Source: Dermatophagoides farinae
Taxonomy: Eukaryota; Arthropoda; Arachnida; Sarcoptiformes; Pyroglyphidae
DNA: 64,000 nt
Assembly: GCF_024713945.1 (NCBI RefSeq)
Contig: NC_134677.1
Location: 7,648,001-7,712,000, forward strand
Direction of reading: 5' to 3'
Part shown: positions 38,506 through 48,752 of the stretch, piece after piece
Layout of the letters: each line of letters begins with the position of its first letter
Numbering within the stretch: the stretch's first letter is position 1
Notes under the pieces: generated by a model
Told to the model about the DNA's origin: nothing
Seen by the model: the letters and a program-made list of their open reading frames with translations, nothing else
The model's database searches: none
Position numbers and translations under genes: made by a program

Positions 38506-41173
38506 ATGTCCAATAATCAAAAAATAAATGATTCATCATTGAATCATGAAACGAAATCATCATCATCGCAACAACAAAAACAACAAGATCCATTATCGGA
38601 TCAATTAACGGAACATCCTAGTACAACGAGCCTTGGATTTGGAACCGAAAGCAGTATCACTGTCGTTGTAAGCTTAGAACAAGATGGTATACCTAAACAA
38701 ACACCGGTGGCAAGTTTTCCATTCGATCAGAAACTTTTCAACAATGATGATATTTTTGATTGTTACCTGATTGCATTCGAATGTAGCCAACATAAACGTC
38801 TAGCATTACAAAAGATGTCAAATCAATGTTACTTTTTACCGATCATTAAATTTAACAATGAAAATGATTCATTCGATAAAATTTTCAAAGAATTCATTGA
38901 TTCCAAGATAATTGCATTGCCTAAAGGAAAAATTTCACCACCCAAATTCATTGATCAATGGCGTGTACAACAACCAAAAACCGAACAATTTTTTGTTCGT
39001 TTCATCGTAAAATCAATCATTGAACCAAAAGAAAAGTGTTGTATTGATAGCGATACAGTTCGTTGGCTGAACCAAGATGATCTAAAAAATCTATTGAATC
39101 CAATGTCAAAAAATCTTCTTATCTGGGGCCTGGAACCGTTCAACATTCTTAACACACAACAACAGCGTAAAAGTGGCAATCTAAGAGAATGTCAATTTGA
39201 AGATATTTTACGATCTAATGATCAGAATATTAACGAATTAATTGAATCGGCGGTTGATTGGAATGAAGATGAACGAAAAGCAATCTATAATGAATATCTT
39301 GTCCATTGTTATCCATCGGAAACGATGTCATTCCCGGCATTCATTAGTTTTGCATTCAAAATATCCATACTGAATCATTTTACACCGAATGAATTACGAA
39401 TGATGTATAAATCATTTGATCGGAATCATAAATTTGCCATTGATTTTCAGCAATTGATCATTGGCATCATATTGATGATGGATGATAATGATATTAGTCA
39501 TCGTAGCCCATATTGGAATGAACAAAGATTCATATCATTATTTCATTATTATGATTTAGATGATGATAATCGTATCAACAATGAAGAATTGAACAATTTA
39601 TTTAAAGATTATTATGAAAAACTTGACACATTTCTTGTTGATCATACAGTGATTCCAGAATGGATGAAACAAGAAAAAAGTCGTGATAATTTTGTAATCA
39701 ATATGATGCAAAAATATACGGATAATTCAACAAACGTGACGGCAACACAATTGGAAAAAATTGTGAAAGAATTTTCACAATCATATTCACAAATACCACA
39801 AATGTGGCAGCTATTATATCGAATGCCATTCAATGTTCTGTCATATGCATCGGTTACGTTTTGTTATCGAAAAACATTTCAATCATCTTATTACGGTGAT
39901 TTGTATTTGAATGGTGATTACAAACAACAACAACGATGGCAACAAATTAAATGTCAGAATTGTTTACGAAATCGATTTGCTCTTTCAAATCAAGTAATTT
40001 GTCTATCACTTGAAGGTGAAATCAGTGACATCATAAGGCTGGAACCATTTTCCCCAAAATCAACATTATCATTCATTGTAGATATACCGGATGATGATAT
40101 ATATCTGTTGACCATTGATGTTTTAGTTCGATTACAGCGTTTATCATTATTTTTATTTGGCAATGAAAGATTTAAAGCTGCTGCTGTTAATAATAATGAA
40201 CATGAAGAATTGTTGAGAAATTGGTTTTTCCCATCACGAATGGAAATGTTGGAAACGATACGAATCATTGTGCAGACTACGATGGAAATATTTGCTAAAG
40301 AACGGCGTTGTATTGAAATTCAATCACCATGTTATGTATTTGGTGATTTACATGGTAATTTCAAAGATCTTATAACATATTCACAATATTTTTGGAAATG
40401 TTCACCATTTTTGAATACTGGCAAATATCTCTTTTTGGGCGATTATGTTGACCGTGGTGATCATGGTATCGAAGTGGTTATATTTTTGTTTTGTTTCAAA
40501 ATATTGGCACCAAATAATTTCTATATGATTCGTGGTAATCATGAAATACGTGATGTACAACGGCGATTTACATTTTTTGCTGAATGTGAAAAACGTCTTA
40601 GTGTTGAAATCTGGGACCTGATTAATGATTGTTTTGATTGTATGCCATTGGCTGCCGTTATTGATGATTGTATTTTTGGTGTTCATGGTGGAATTCCGGC
40701 AACTATTTCGACTATTAAACAAATTTATGATATTCCAACACCGTTATCGAATCCATTACGACAAAATATTGCTGCATGGGAAATGCTGTAAGTTTTCCAG
40801 TTTATCCAGAATCCAATTTTTTTTAACTTAGTTAATCATATATTCTAGTTGGAATGATCCAATCAATAATGAAGAATTATTATTACTACCGAAAGAACAA
40901 CGTAAATATCTTACCGATTCAGCAAAAGGATTTGGTAGAAATTTTAAACGTGGTACTGGATATTTATTCAGTGAAAATGCTTTGAAAAAATTTCGAGAAA
41001 AAAATGGCATCGATTTTATTATACGTGCACATGAAGTTTTCGCTGATGGATTTTATCTCTATTCGCGTGGAAAAATTATTACTATTTTTTCTTCATCCGG
41101 TTATTCATTTCCATCGAATTCGGCTTCCGTTTCGTTAATATCGAATAATAAGATTCGAATAATAAAAATTTAA
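38506..41173 (+). CDS. PPP-family Ser/Thr phosphatase with N-terminal EF-hands
   Basis: Exons 38506-40787 and 40849-41173 join in phase 2 to 868 residues. The ATG at 38506 is preferred because the ORF upstream of it has no other ATG. Residues 1-40 are Gln/Ser-rich; 40-240 form an unrecognised domain; about 290-370 hold EF-hand-like helices with one canonical loop (DLDDDNRINNEE, about 349-360) and a degenerate one (DRNHKFAIDFQQ). The catalytic domain fills 600-868: GDLHG (613 on), GDYVDRG, RGNHE, VHGG and RAHE are intact, so it should be a metal-dependent phosphatase. The order, EF-hands before the catalytic domain, is the reverse of PPEF/rdgC, where they follow it. Calcium control is inferred. 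It ends 27 bases from the stop of DENND10. Confidence 0.85.
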
Positions 41174-41200
41174 AAAAAAAATCTCTCGTGTATGTTGTCA

Positions 41201-42448
41201 TCATGTATCATTGACAATTGGCAAACATTCAGCCATGGCAAGATTGAAGAAAAATTGTTCAACATTTGGTGAGGAAAATTTTTCCTTTAATCTAGATTTT
41301 CTTATCACTGAATTATCATCATCCACCAATGACGACGAAGAGTACAGGTTATTTAATAATTCATTGGTTTTTTTTGATATTTCATCCACAACATCTTGAT
41401 CGGTAGAGCTTTGCTTTTCAGCTACACGAACAAATGTGATAGCAACATCTTTATGTGTTTTGGTCATCATGAATGTTTCTTTTGCTCTATGTGAAATAGT
41501 TATTTCGATTGTAGCTAGATTTATATAAACATCATAAAGATCTTCATGTTCTTCAATACGTGGATCATTAAATGTTGATAGAAAATTTTCACGACATTTC
41601 AAATCATTAATCTGTTCTGGACATTGTAGATCAACATTCGGAATGAATTGTTCATCGAGCATGTTTAATCGATGTTGTATGAACAATGGTAATGCCATAA
41701 CAAATTCAAATAATGTCCGTGTATCATTTCCATAGATTATGATTCTTTTCTTCAACAATAATGCCGTGTAAATGAGAATCACATCCAATGAAAACATTTT
41801 TATAATTGACCGTAATTGTGATTGTAATTTTTTCATATCAAATTCATTTTCAATACAATTGTCACGTTGAAAATAAAGTATTCGTTTACCATCATCACCA
41901 TTATCATTGATCATCACTTCAATACGATCCATAATTATCAAAGTTAGATATTCATTCAATAATTTTTGAATAGAATTTTCAGTCAGAAAAATTTCAGCAA
42001 AAATTTTTAATAATTTTTGATAATATTTTGGATAGAAATCGATAGTCAACAATACAAAACTGAATCTTTTCGATTGATTGGTAAGGATGTAGATGAATTT
42101 TTCACGTATTTTATAGAAAGTAAATTTTCCTATTTAAAATCAATATAATATGCAAAGAAAATTTATATATTTAAATTAATTATCATCATCATTAGCAAAT
42201 GTTTATCACCTACCATAGTCATATGTGAATATTGTTGACAATGAGGACGATGATGATGATGATGATGATATGGCTAAACGTTTTTCAATAAAAAAACGTA
42301 CATCATTATCAATAGATGGATAAGTCCAACGCCATAAATATCGACTACTACCAATTATTTCAATTTCATCAACCATAAATTCATCAACATCATCCATTCG
42401 TTCTTCAATCAAATGTATTGACAATAATGTTTCATATGATTTTAACAT
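41201..42448 (-). CDS. DENND10: DENN domain protein DENND10 (FAM45)
   Basis: DENND10 is a compact DENN-domain protein acting on late endosomes, in animals linked to Rab27. Exons 42448-42214 and 42129-41201 join in phase 1 to 387 residues (human about 357). The N terminus has the LWRWTYPSI strand, then SKRFSFVLLTIDFYPKYYQ; the core block VILIYTALLLKKRIIIYG is almost identical to the human VILYTALMLKKRIVVY; DLYDVYINLATIEITI matches DLYDVFVNLAESEITI; the C terminus ends FFFNLAMAE as in the family. The extra length is mainly a Ser run near residue 65 and an acidic insert. The two-exon structure is supported by consensus splice sites and homology across the junction. Confidence 0.93.
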
Positions 42449-42959
42449 TGTGTTTTTGTTGTTGTTGAAATTATTCTATCTTATGACTGAATTATCAATG
42501 AAATTCATTATCCACAAATTCCTTGTTGTTGTCATTGTTTGTGAATTCTATTGGCACGACGAAAAAAAAAATTCCGGATCATGCGCTACGATTCTGTTGA
42601 GCAAATACTAACGAAAAAAAAAATTGGAACACTAATTTTGGCGCCGATTCTTTCATAATTGCTGTAACTGGTTGGAACTATTGTCAGTGGATATAACAAA
42701 ATTATCATTGAATTCAATGATTACAAAGACCAAAAAAAAAAAAATTTCGTACCAGACACTCATAATGTAACCGATAAGATTATCATTAATGTAAATATTG
42801 TCTTTGTGTTTTTTTTTTTTTTTTTTTTTTTTTGATTTGTTTCGTTCGATACTATGTTTTTGGTCATTTTTCTTTATTGTAGAAAATTTTGACGATTTAC
42901 TTAAATTCGACTTTCATCGAGCAAAATCTTTTCATCGAACAACAACAACAACAACAACA
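42449..42959. promoter_or_regulatory. head-to-head promoter region, DENND10 (-) / LC3 (+)
   Basis: 511 bases between divergent start codons. Contains poly(A), a 22-nt poly(T) run near 42810-42832 and an acceptor-like ctttattgtag ending about 42881, so the LC3 leader may contain an intron. A short (ACA)n run abuts the LC3 ATG. No specific factor site can be named. Confidence 0.4.
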
Positions 42960-43562
42960 ATGCCATTCAATATAACATTTTTACGAAAAAATTGTACAGA
43001 AAATGAAAAAACTTATAAACAACGTAAATCATTTGGTTAGTGCAATCATTAAAACAAATTCAAACTAATAAATTTTTGCTCTGTTCAAAATTCATTTATA
43101 GCTATGCGCCGTGAAGAAGTATTGGGAATTCGGACAAAATTTCCAAATAAAATTCCGGTAAGAATTTAAAAATTGAAAATGGATTCAAATGAAAAATTGA
43201 AATTAACATTTCTATATTTGAAGATTATTGTTGAACGTTCACCAAAAGAACGATCATTACCACGATTGGATAAGACTAAATTTCTTGTTCCACAAGAATT
43301 ATCAATGGGAAAATTTATGACTATAATCAGGTAAAATGGAATGAATAAAAATTTGAAAAATTTTACGATATAATCAATTATTATTATAAACCAATACAGA
43401 AATCGAATGAATTTAAACACACGATATTCAATGCATTTCATGATCAATAATAAAACAGTAGCGGTTGGAATGACTCGTACAATGAACGAAATATATAAAG
43501 AACATAAAGATAAAGATGGTTTTCTTTACATAACATATTCATCGCAAGAAATTTTTGGGTAA
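42960..43562 (+). CDS. MAP1LC3: autophagy ubiquitin-like protein LC3 (Atg8 family)
   Basis: LC3 is conjugated to phosphatidylethanolamine on autophagosomes. Four exons, 42960-43035, 43102-43157, 43224-43330 and 43400-43562, join in phase to 133 residues. Diagnostic blocks: YKQRKSFG and RTKFPNKIP of the N-terminal helix pair, [13 protein letters not shown], and [18 protein letters not shown]. It is nearer LC3 than GABARAP because of the long basic N terminus and the [13 protein letters not shown] end. The chain stops directly after the conserved Gly, whereas human LC3 continues past it. An alternative donor, TTTGG|gtaaaa, could splice to 43652 and add about 11 residues, so the end is not certain. 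Confidence 0.93.
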
Positions 43563-43682
43563 AATTTTACACCCTTCAATTTATTGATCAAGAAAGAATC
43601 CAAAAAAATGGACATTATGTACATATTGAAAAAATCATAATAAAAATTATAGTGAAAAAAATACGACCCAAATCTATTATCA

Positions 43683-44765
43683 TTAGAATCCATATTTTGC
43701 TCTTGTCTGTGATTTCGATAGACGATTCTGTGCCCATTGATTTTTTAATTCTAATTCACGTTTTTTAGCCTGATAAGCAAGAAATGTAATCTGATTCTTT
43801 CGTTTGGCCGTTGAATTTGGTGCTTTTGCTTCCAGTGCTTCATCTACGATATCTTTTTCCAATGAAATATTTTTTAACCAATCTTTGTTTTCTGACAAAT
43901 GTTGATTAAGATTTACATCGATAATTTTGATATTCTCAGTATTATCATCGAATTTTGATGCAATGTATTTTTTATATGTTATGTCATCATTTGGATCAAG
44001 ATAATGGATCGATGATTGTTCTTCTTGTTCGATTGGTTTGGATGGGCCATAAATTGGTGCCGATATTTTTTCCTTTTCAGCTTGGTATGATGATGAACAG
44101 GGTTCAGGTGGATAGTTGAAATCCATAACTGTTTTATTATTCGTATCTTCTGTCAGCCAAGGTTTTGGAATCATTTTGATTTTAACATTATCATCATCAT
44201 CAGCATCATCGTCGTCATTGTCTGAATCAGCGAAAAAGAAATTTGAAACACTTTCTTTTTCTACCGTTTTTAATTTTGTAGATAATGAAGTTTTTTCAGA
44301 AGCTTTTGTACGATTCGAAACAGAATTCGGAACCAAAGAAACTAGAGAAGAGGTTGTTGATCCATTTGTGGTTTGTTTATCGCTGTTTATGATAGTTGTT
44401 TTAGGTTTAGGCAACATTGATATCAAACTTGAACCTTTTTCCGAACGTTTCATGCGTTTTCGTGCACGATTATCTTCATCATCGGAATCACTATCTTGTC
44501 GATTCGTCACTAAGTCATCATCAAAAGCTTTAATTTGTATCCGAGAATTCGATGTGATGAAATTTGTTGGTTTTGTAAGACTTTTAAAAGTTAATGAAGA
44601 AAGTGATGATGATAATGATGGACGAGAATGAACATTTGTGGATTTTATATCTGAAATTGAATGAATCGATTTCTGTTCATTTGATTCGGATGGCAAAGTT
44701 TCTGAAATTACATCGGATTCATTTTCATCATCATCATCACTAGAACCATAATTAACCAAGGACAT
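43683..44765 (-). CDS. PRCC: PRCC-family nuclear protein
   Basis: PRCC is a nuclear, splicing-associated protein known from renal-carcinoma TFE3 fusions. This is a single exon of 360 residues from ATG 44765. The start MSLVNYGSSDDDDE matches the PRCC N terminus; the middle is Ser- and Asp-rich and disordered; the C terminus carries the conserved block RKNQITFLAYQAKKRELELK followed by NQWAQNRLSKSQTRAKYGF, nearly identical to human PRCC. Human PRCC is 491 residues with a long Pro-rich half that is largely missing here. It faces LC3 tail-to-tail (120 bases between stops) and ZFPL1 head-to-head. Confidence 0.95.
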   Translation of the reverse strand: MSLVNYGSSDDDDENESDVISETLPSESNEQKSIHSISDIKSTNVHSRPSLSSSLSSLTFKSLTKPTNFITSNSRIQIKAFDDDLVTNRQDSDSDDEDNRARKRMKRSEKGSSLISMLPKPKTTIINSDKQTTNGSTTSSLVSLVPNSVSNRTKASEKTSLSTKLKTVEKESVSNFFFADSDNDDDDADDDDNVKIKMIPKPWLTEDTNNKTVMDFNYPPEPCSSSYQAEKEKISAPIYGPSKPIEQEEQSSIHYLDPNDDITYKKYIASKFDDNTENIKIIDVNLNQHLSENKDWLKNISLEKDIVDEALEAKAPNSTAKRKNQITFLAYQAKKRELELKNQWAQNRLSKSQTRAKYGF

Positions 44766-44975
44766 TTTTTTCGGCTAAAAATTGAATGAAAAACGAAAAT
44801 TTTCAACGATAAAATTTGGTGAGCCAGAATAAATGTTTATGTCAACGTTTGGTGCGCTTCGATCGCTGTTGTTTTTCTTTTTTTTTGGATACGTAATCAT
44901 CATCATTCGAATGAATTTGAATAATAATTTTTCGCTCTAGTGATAATTCTCATTCCATTTTTAAATCAAAACAAA
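44766..44975. promoter_or_regulatory. 210-bp bidirectional promoter, PRCC (-) / ZFPL1 (+)
   Basis: The two ATGs are 210 bases apart on opposite strands, so both promoters and leaders must fit here. It is slightly less AT-rich than nearby intergenic DNA around 44840-44870 (tcaacgtttggtgcgcttcg). No TATA box is evident. Confidence 0.5.
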
Positions 44976-46143
44976 ATGGGCCTTTGTAAATGTCCTAAAC
45001 GTAAAGTGACCAATCAATTTTGTTTCGAACATCAAGTGAATGTCTGCGAATATTGTATGATTGATGGCCAACATAAAACGGTAAGCTGAATGTTTTTTTT
45101 TATCATAAATTTAAATTTAATTTCATTCATTATTTAGTGCATTGTTGGCCCGTATATGAACTGGTTGGATAATAGTAGCTATGAAAGTCAATGTAATCTA
45201 TGTCGAACAGATTTGAATACAAGCCAATGTGTTCGGCTTTGCTGTTACCGTATGTTGTTGATTCTTTTTAATTTAAAATTTACAATAATCTTGCCCTTTC
45301 CCTAATCATAGATATTGTTCATCTTGAATGTCTTGATAGATATGCCAGTAAATTTTCGCCGAATACAGCACCGGCCGGTTATACTTGTCCATGCTGTATG
45401 AAACCAATTTTTTCATTTACATCTCGTACACCGATAACCATACAATTGGAGCAATTACTTTCATCATATGCATGGGCTAAAGAAGGTATTAGCCTTCTAA
45501 ACAGTGGTGAAAATTCACAATCATCGGCTATGAATGGTCAGGCAAGTTTTTCATCATTACTTGATGATTCTACCAAAATTACTATGCCATCAACATCAAC
45601 ATCAACAGCGATAGAAAATCGTCAGGAAAATTTTCAGCCAAGAATTCTACACAATTCTTTACATACGAAAATGAATTATTCAACCGCGGCACCAATCAAT
45701 GTAAGCAATGTGACCAGTTTCATATCAACAAATAGTGATCTAAGTTTTGGTTCAACATCATCGATGAGATCAAAATTCGATAATGAATCACGTCGTCCGT
45801 TACTTTCAAGTGTAAATGAAATAGCCGAAGATAAATATCGAACCAAATCACCGGTCGAATTTTTTTCACGTTGGTTAAGGTAATTGATGATGATAAATGA
45901 TAAGCTATAACAAAACTAATAATTTTTAATTTATTTCATAGATCAAGATCTACATATATAAAAAATCAACGTACAATGTCCAGCTTGAATCTGTATAAGA
46001 AATTCATTATCTATGGATTTTTGGCGTTCCTATTTCTATTCATTGTTATTCATTATTTCATCAAATATGGTCGACAATCGGCCGAGAATGATCCATTTCT
46101 TAATCCAGAATTTGATCCAAACATTCGTAATCATGAAGATTAA
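44976..46143 (+). CDS. ZFPL1: zinc finger protein-like 1 (cis-Golgi membrane protein)
   Basis: ZFPL1 is a cis-Golgi membrane protein that binds GM130. Exons 44976-45080, 45138-45249, 45312-45879 and 45942-46143 join in phase to 328 residues (human 310). Residues 1-45 hold a B-box-like zinc finger that matches the family almost word for word ([26 protein letters not shown]); residues 50-120 hold a RING-like finger ([22 protein letters not shown]). A disordered Ser/Thr/Asn region follows, then one transmembrane helix near residues 282-305 and a short acidic tail. The tail ends [13 protein letters not shown], like the human DPNLDPLMNPHIR. Confidence 0.96.
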
Positions 46144-46219
46144 TTTTCAAAGTTTTATTCTTTTGAAATCAAATATCCAGTCTGTGAATAATAATTGATT
46201 TATTGGAAAAAAATATTGA

Positions 46220-46225
46220 AATAAA
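46220..46225 (+). terminator. polyadenylation signal of ZFPL1
   Basis: AATAAA lies 77 bases after the ZFPL1 stop and one base before the last base of the convergent NAT9 stop codon. Cleavage downstream of it must take place inside NAT9 coding DNA on the opposite strand. Confidence 0.6.
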
Positions 46226-46226
46226 T

Positions 46227-46922
46227 TTAACAGATTTTATAATGACAATCAGATTCATCAAACATTTGTCTTAGACGATGATAATTTGGTTTGTCCCCAT
46301 CGATCAGATCACAAACATAGGTAATTTCATCGAATACTGTCGAACGACCGGATTCAATGAAACCAAATATTTCGGTAAACATACGTTGTGAATGAATATT
46401 GGATGTTTTAATTTTTGCCTGAAATTTTTGAATACCCAGAATTTCGTGACCAAATTTCATCATTAACATTGTCGCTTCACGACCATAGCCTTTTCGTCGT
46501 GCACTTTGTTCGGCAATCATAATTTCAATTTCAGCCATCGGTGCTTGTTCATTATCATTATCATCATCATCATCATGGCAAATGTATAGATTAACATCAC
46601 CAATCATTGATTCAATTTCACATTCAATTGGATCATTCGGCAAATTTTTCTGTTTCATTTCGGATTCATAATGTTTACGATCTAAAATGATGAATGTACA
46701 TTTCTCAGGATCATTATTCCATGATTCAAGCATTTTATATTCATCTTCTAATGTTAATGGTTCAGAACCGGTCAAATATTGTAGTTGTGGATCTTGCATC
46801 CAGCTATTATAACGTGATACATGATGTGATCGATAGGGAACCAATATCAAACGATTGGACCATATTTGATGTTTCTGTTTCATTTCGACGTTTTTCACTA
46901 ACACACGTTCGACGTTGGACAT
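46227..46922 (-). CDS. NAT9: N-acetyltransferase 9 (GNAT family)
   Basis: NAT9 is a GNAT-fold acetyltransferase, reported to affect microtubule stability in flies. Single exon, 231 residues (human 207). Family blocks: LVPYRSHHVSRYNSWMQDPQ, LTGSEPLTLEDEYKM, KCTFIILD, MIGDVNLY, AEIEIMIAEQSARRKGYGREA (the acetyl-CoA-binding loop R-x-x-G-x-G/A is RRKGYGRE), LGIQKFQAKI and SQRMFTEIFGF. An Asp/Asn-rich insert of about 12 residues between MIGDVNLYI and MAEIEIM accounts for part of the extra length. It lies tail-to-tail with ZFPL1 (83 bases between stops). Confidence 0.95.
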   Translation of the reverse strand: MSNVERVLVKNVEMKQKHQIWSNRLILVPYRSHHVSRYNSWMQDPQLQYLTGSEPLTLEDEYKMLESWNNDPEKCTFIILDRKHYESEMKQKNLPNDPIECEIESMIGDVNLYICHDDDDDNDNEQAPMAEIEIMIAEQSARRKGYGREATMLMMKFGHEILGIQKFQAKIKTSNIHSQRMFTEIFGFIESGRSTVFDEITYVCDLIDGDKPNYHRLRQMFDESDCHYKIC

Positions 46923-47061
46923 TTTGTTTTATATTGTGTTGAATTAAAATTTAAATTTGAATAAAAAAGAATTGAAATTTAAAGTTGCAAAATGAATGTT
47001 TATTTTTTTTGAAGCAAAAGTAACTTTTACATTTTGTTTATAAAAGAGGAAGAGAATATAT

Positions 47062-47274
47062 TTAGATTTCTTTCACTTGAAGTCCTGGTGGTAGTGATTG
47101 TTTCAATTTTTCTGCCTTTTCCTTATCATTGATGACCAACGTGTAAAGATATTTCGAACAACGAACCTTGAATTTTGTTACGTTATCCTTATTCTTCTTG
47201 ATTTTCACCGATTTTGCATCTTTACGACGAGCAGTAAGAAGAAAATCTTTTATTTCTTTGATTTCTTTAGGCAT
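47062..47274 (-). CDS. RPL38: 60S ribosomal protein eL38
   Basis: eL38 is a small component of the large ribosomal subunit. The 70-residue ORF has the full family length (human 70) and pattern: [20 protein letters not shown], a basic middle ([18 protein letters not shown]), [24 protein letters not shown]. The ATG at 47274 fits. Upstream on the minus strand a pyrimidine-rich run lies at 47432-47411 (TTTTTTCCTTTTCCTCTCAC), like the 5' TOP leaders of ribosomal-protein mRNAs, and a possible leader intron ends with atcctaaatcag just before the ATG. Confidence 0.97.
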   Translation of the reverse strand: MPKEIKEIKDFLLTARRKDAKSVKIKKNKDNVTKFKVRCSKYLYTLVINDKEKAEKLKQSLPPGLQVKEI

Positions 47275-47598
47275 TTTGAAAAAATGTTATGCACTACCTG
47301 ATTTAGGATAGAAGAAAAAATTAATTTTGATCGTAAAACATGAAGAAAATCAAATAAAAATTTACCAAAAAATTTTTGCCAAATCACAATGTGGCCTGAG
47401 ACGAAAGAAAGCGTGAGAGGAAAAGGAAAAAACAGACTATTTCAACCAAAAAAGTATACCCAACCGACTTTTAGAATATGGATGGCGCTGCATTCGCCAT
47501 ATTTATAATAATAATTTTTTTTAATTCTGACAAGAAATGGGAGTTTAATTCAAAATTTCAAAATTAAAATTCATTTCGATTCATCTTTTTTTTCAGCC
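47275..47598 (-). promoter_or_regulatory. eL38 leader and promoter with TOP-like pyrimidine tract
   Basis: The minus strand reads as a pyrimidine tract (47432-47411), a probable short leader intron with acceptor near 47298, then the eL38 ATG. The left part up to 47598 is AT-rich and should include the 3' end of the CCDC32-like transcript. The TOP assignment is an inference from gene type and tract position. Confidence 0.4.
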
Positions 47599-48206
47599 TC
47601 AGTTGATTGTATCATGGTCTTGATTATCTTGCTGTTTTGAGTTGAGGAAATTTAGAATATCATGATGAAGCAATTTTTTCGATTCTTCAGGATCAATCGA
47701 ATGTAAATGTGGAAAAAGTTTTCGTTCCATTGTATCATATAGATTCGAATTAGTTATGGCCGTTGAAATTGGATTTTGAGTTGAGCTATCATCCTCTTCG
47801 GGTATAGAAACCGTATCCGAATTTGTTGCACAAAAATCAAATAAACCATCACGTTTTAATGCCAATTCTTTAAGCATCTTTTTCGCTTGTTTATCCGTTC
47901 GTTGGACATTGGAATTCAATTTTTGAAGGCGATTTTCTAATAAATTGAAGACAATAAACATTTGTTATTAATTTATGAATTGGAAAATGAATACTAACCA
48001 AGATAATTTAGATATTTTTGTGAATCTGGTAAACAAAGGCCATTTTCATTCAATTCACCATTTTTGGACAAATCAATATCGAAATTATCATCGAAACAAT
48101 GTTCCGATTTTTCCACATTATTTTCATTCGAATTCAACCATGGATCATTCATATTATCGGCTGATAATTGTGATTCAGACGTTAAAATCGTTGTATACAT
48201 TTTCAT
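47599..48206 (-). CDS. CCDC32: CCDC32-like coiled-coil protein
   Basis: Exons 48206-47999 and 47936-47599 join in phase 1 to 181 residues, close to human CCDC32 (185). CCDC32 aids assembly of the clathrin adaptor AP2. Similarity is modest but in the expected places: a DPWL/PW motif in the acidic N-terminal half, then PDSQKYLNYLENRLQKLN (human DSEVYLASLEKKLRRIKG) and a following helix AKKMLKELALKRDGLFDF (human DMLRTLAQAKKECWDRF). Both halves are otherwise acidic and disordered. The family call is tentative; the gene itself is well supported by its splice sites and amphipathic helix. Confidence 0.6.
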
Positions 48207-48364
48207 TGTTTACAAAGACTTTCGTTTGACAAGTCCAAAATAAAAATGATTTAAGTGATTGAATAATAAGACGAAAGATGGAAGTAGCATCGAATAGTTA
48301 ACAATCGAATTTTTACCAGTTAAATTTCAATGATGATTTTCACAAAGTTCCTGATTGTTTTGAA

Positions 48365-48586
48365 ATGAAATTTAACGATTCATTCGGAGAAAATTCATTC
48401 GATTTGGCAGGAATTTCCATATTCATCGAAATCATAAACATTGTCATTTATTTATTCAATTTCTTGTTTGTTGGTGCTCTGCTCTATCTGTTATGGCGTT
48501 TTACGATCTATATGGCCGAATTAATCTATGAAAAGGAATATTTTTTCTCAAAGAAACGAATTTATTACACTAATCTTGCCGATTAA
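48365..48586 (+). CDS. small membrane protein, 73 residues, family not recognised
   Basis: A short intact ORF between the divergent CCDC32-like gene and ANAPC2, with an AATAAA signal 10 bases past the stop. Residues 1-16 are polar, 17-46 are strongly hydrophobic (long enough for one long or two short membrane helices, ending LLYLLWRF), and the C terminus is charged and Tyr-rich (YEKEYFFSKKRIYYTNLAD), probably cytosolic. It is not a triplet-repeat product, and its own compact promoter and poly(A) signal argue for a real gene. No family can be assigned by eye. Confidence 0.6.
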   Translation: MKFNDSFGENSFDLAGISIFIEIINIVIYLFNFLFVGALLYLLWRFTIYMAELIYEKEYFFSKKRIYYTNLAD

Positions 48587-48595
48587 AATTGAAAA

Positions 48596-48601
48596 AATAA
48601 A
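48596..48601 (+). terminator. polyadenylation signal after the small membrane protein
   Basis: AATAAA begins 10 bases after the TAA of the 73-residue ORF; the ANAPC2 start codon is 150 bases further on. Confidence 0.55.
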
Positions 48602-48752
48602 TTGAAATTTTTTTATCAACCGATTATTTATAGCGCGTTTTTAACTTTGATTCTGAAGCCAGTTTGGGTGAAAATAGTGAGCAGTTTGTGATTCGATTGA
48701 TTGATTCGATTTGAATTTTTTATTCTAATTTGTTTCAACGCCTACAATTATA

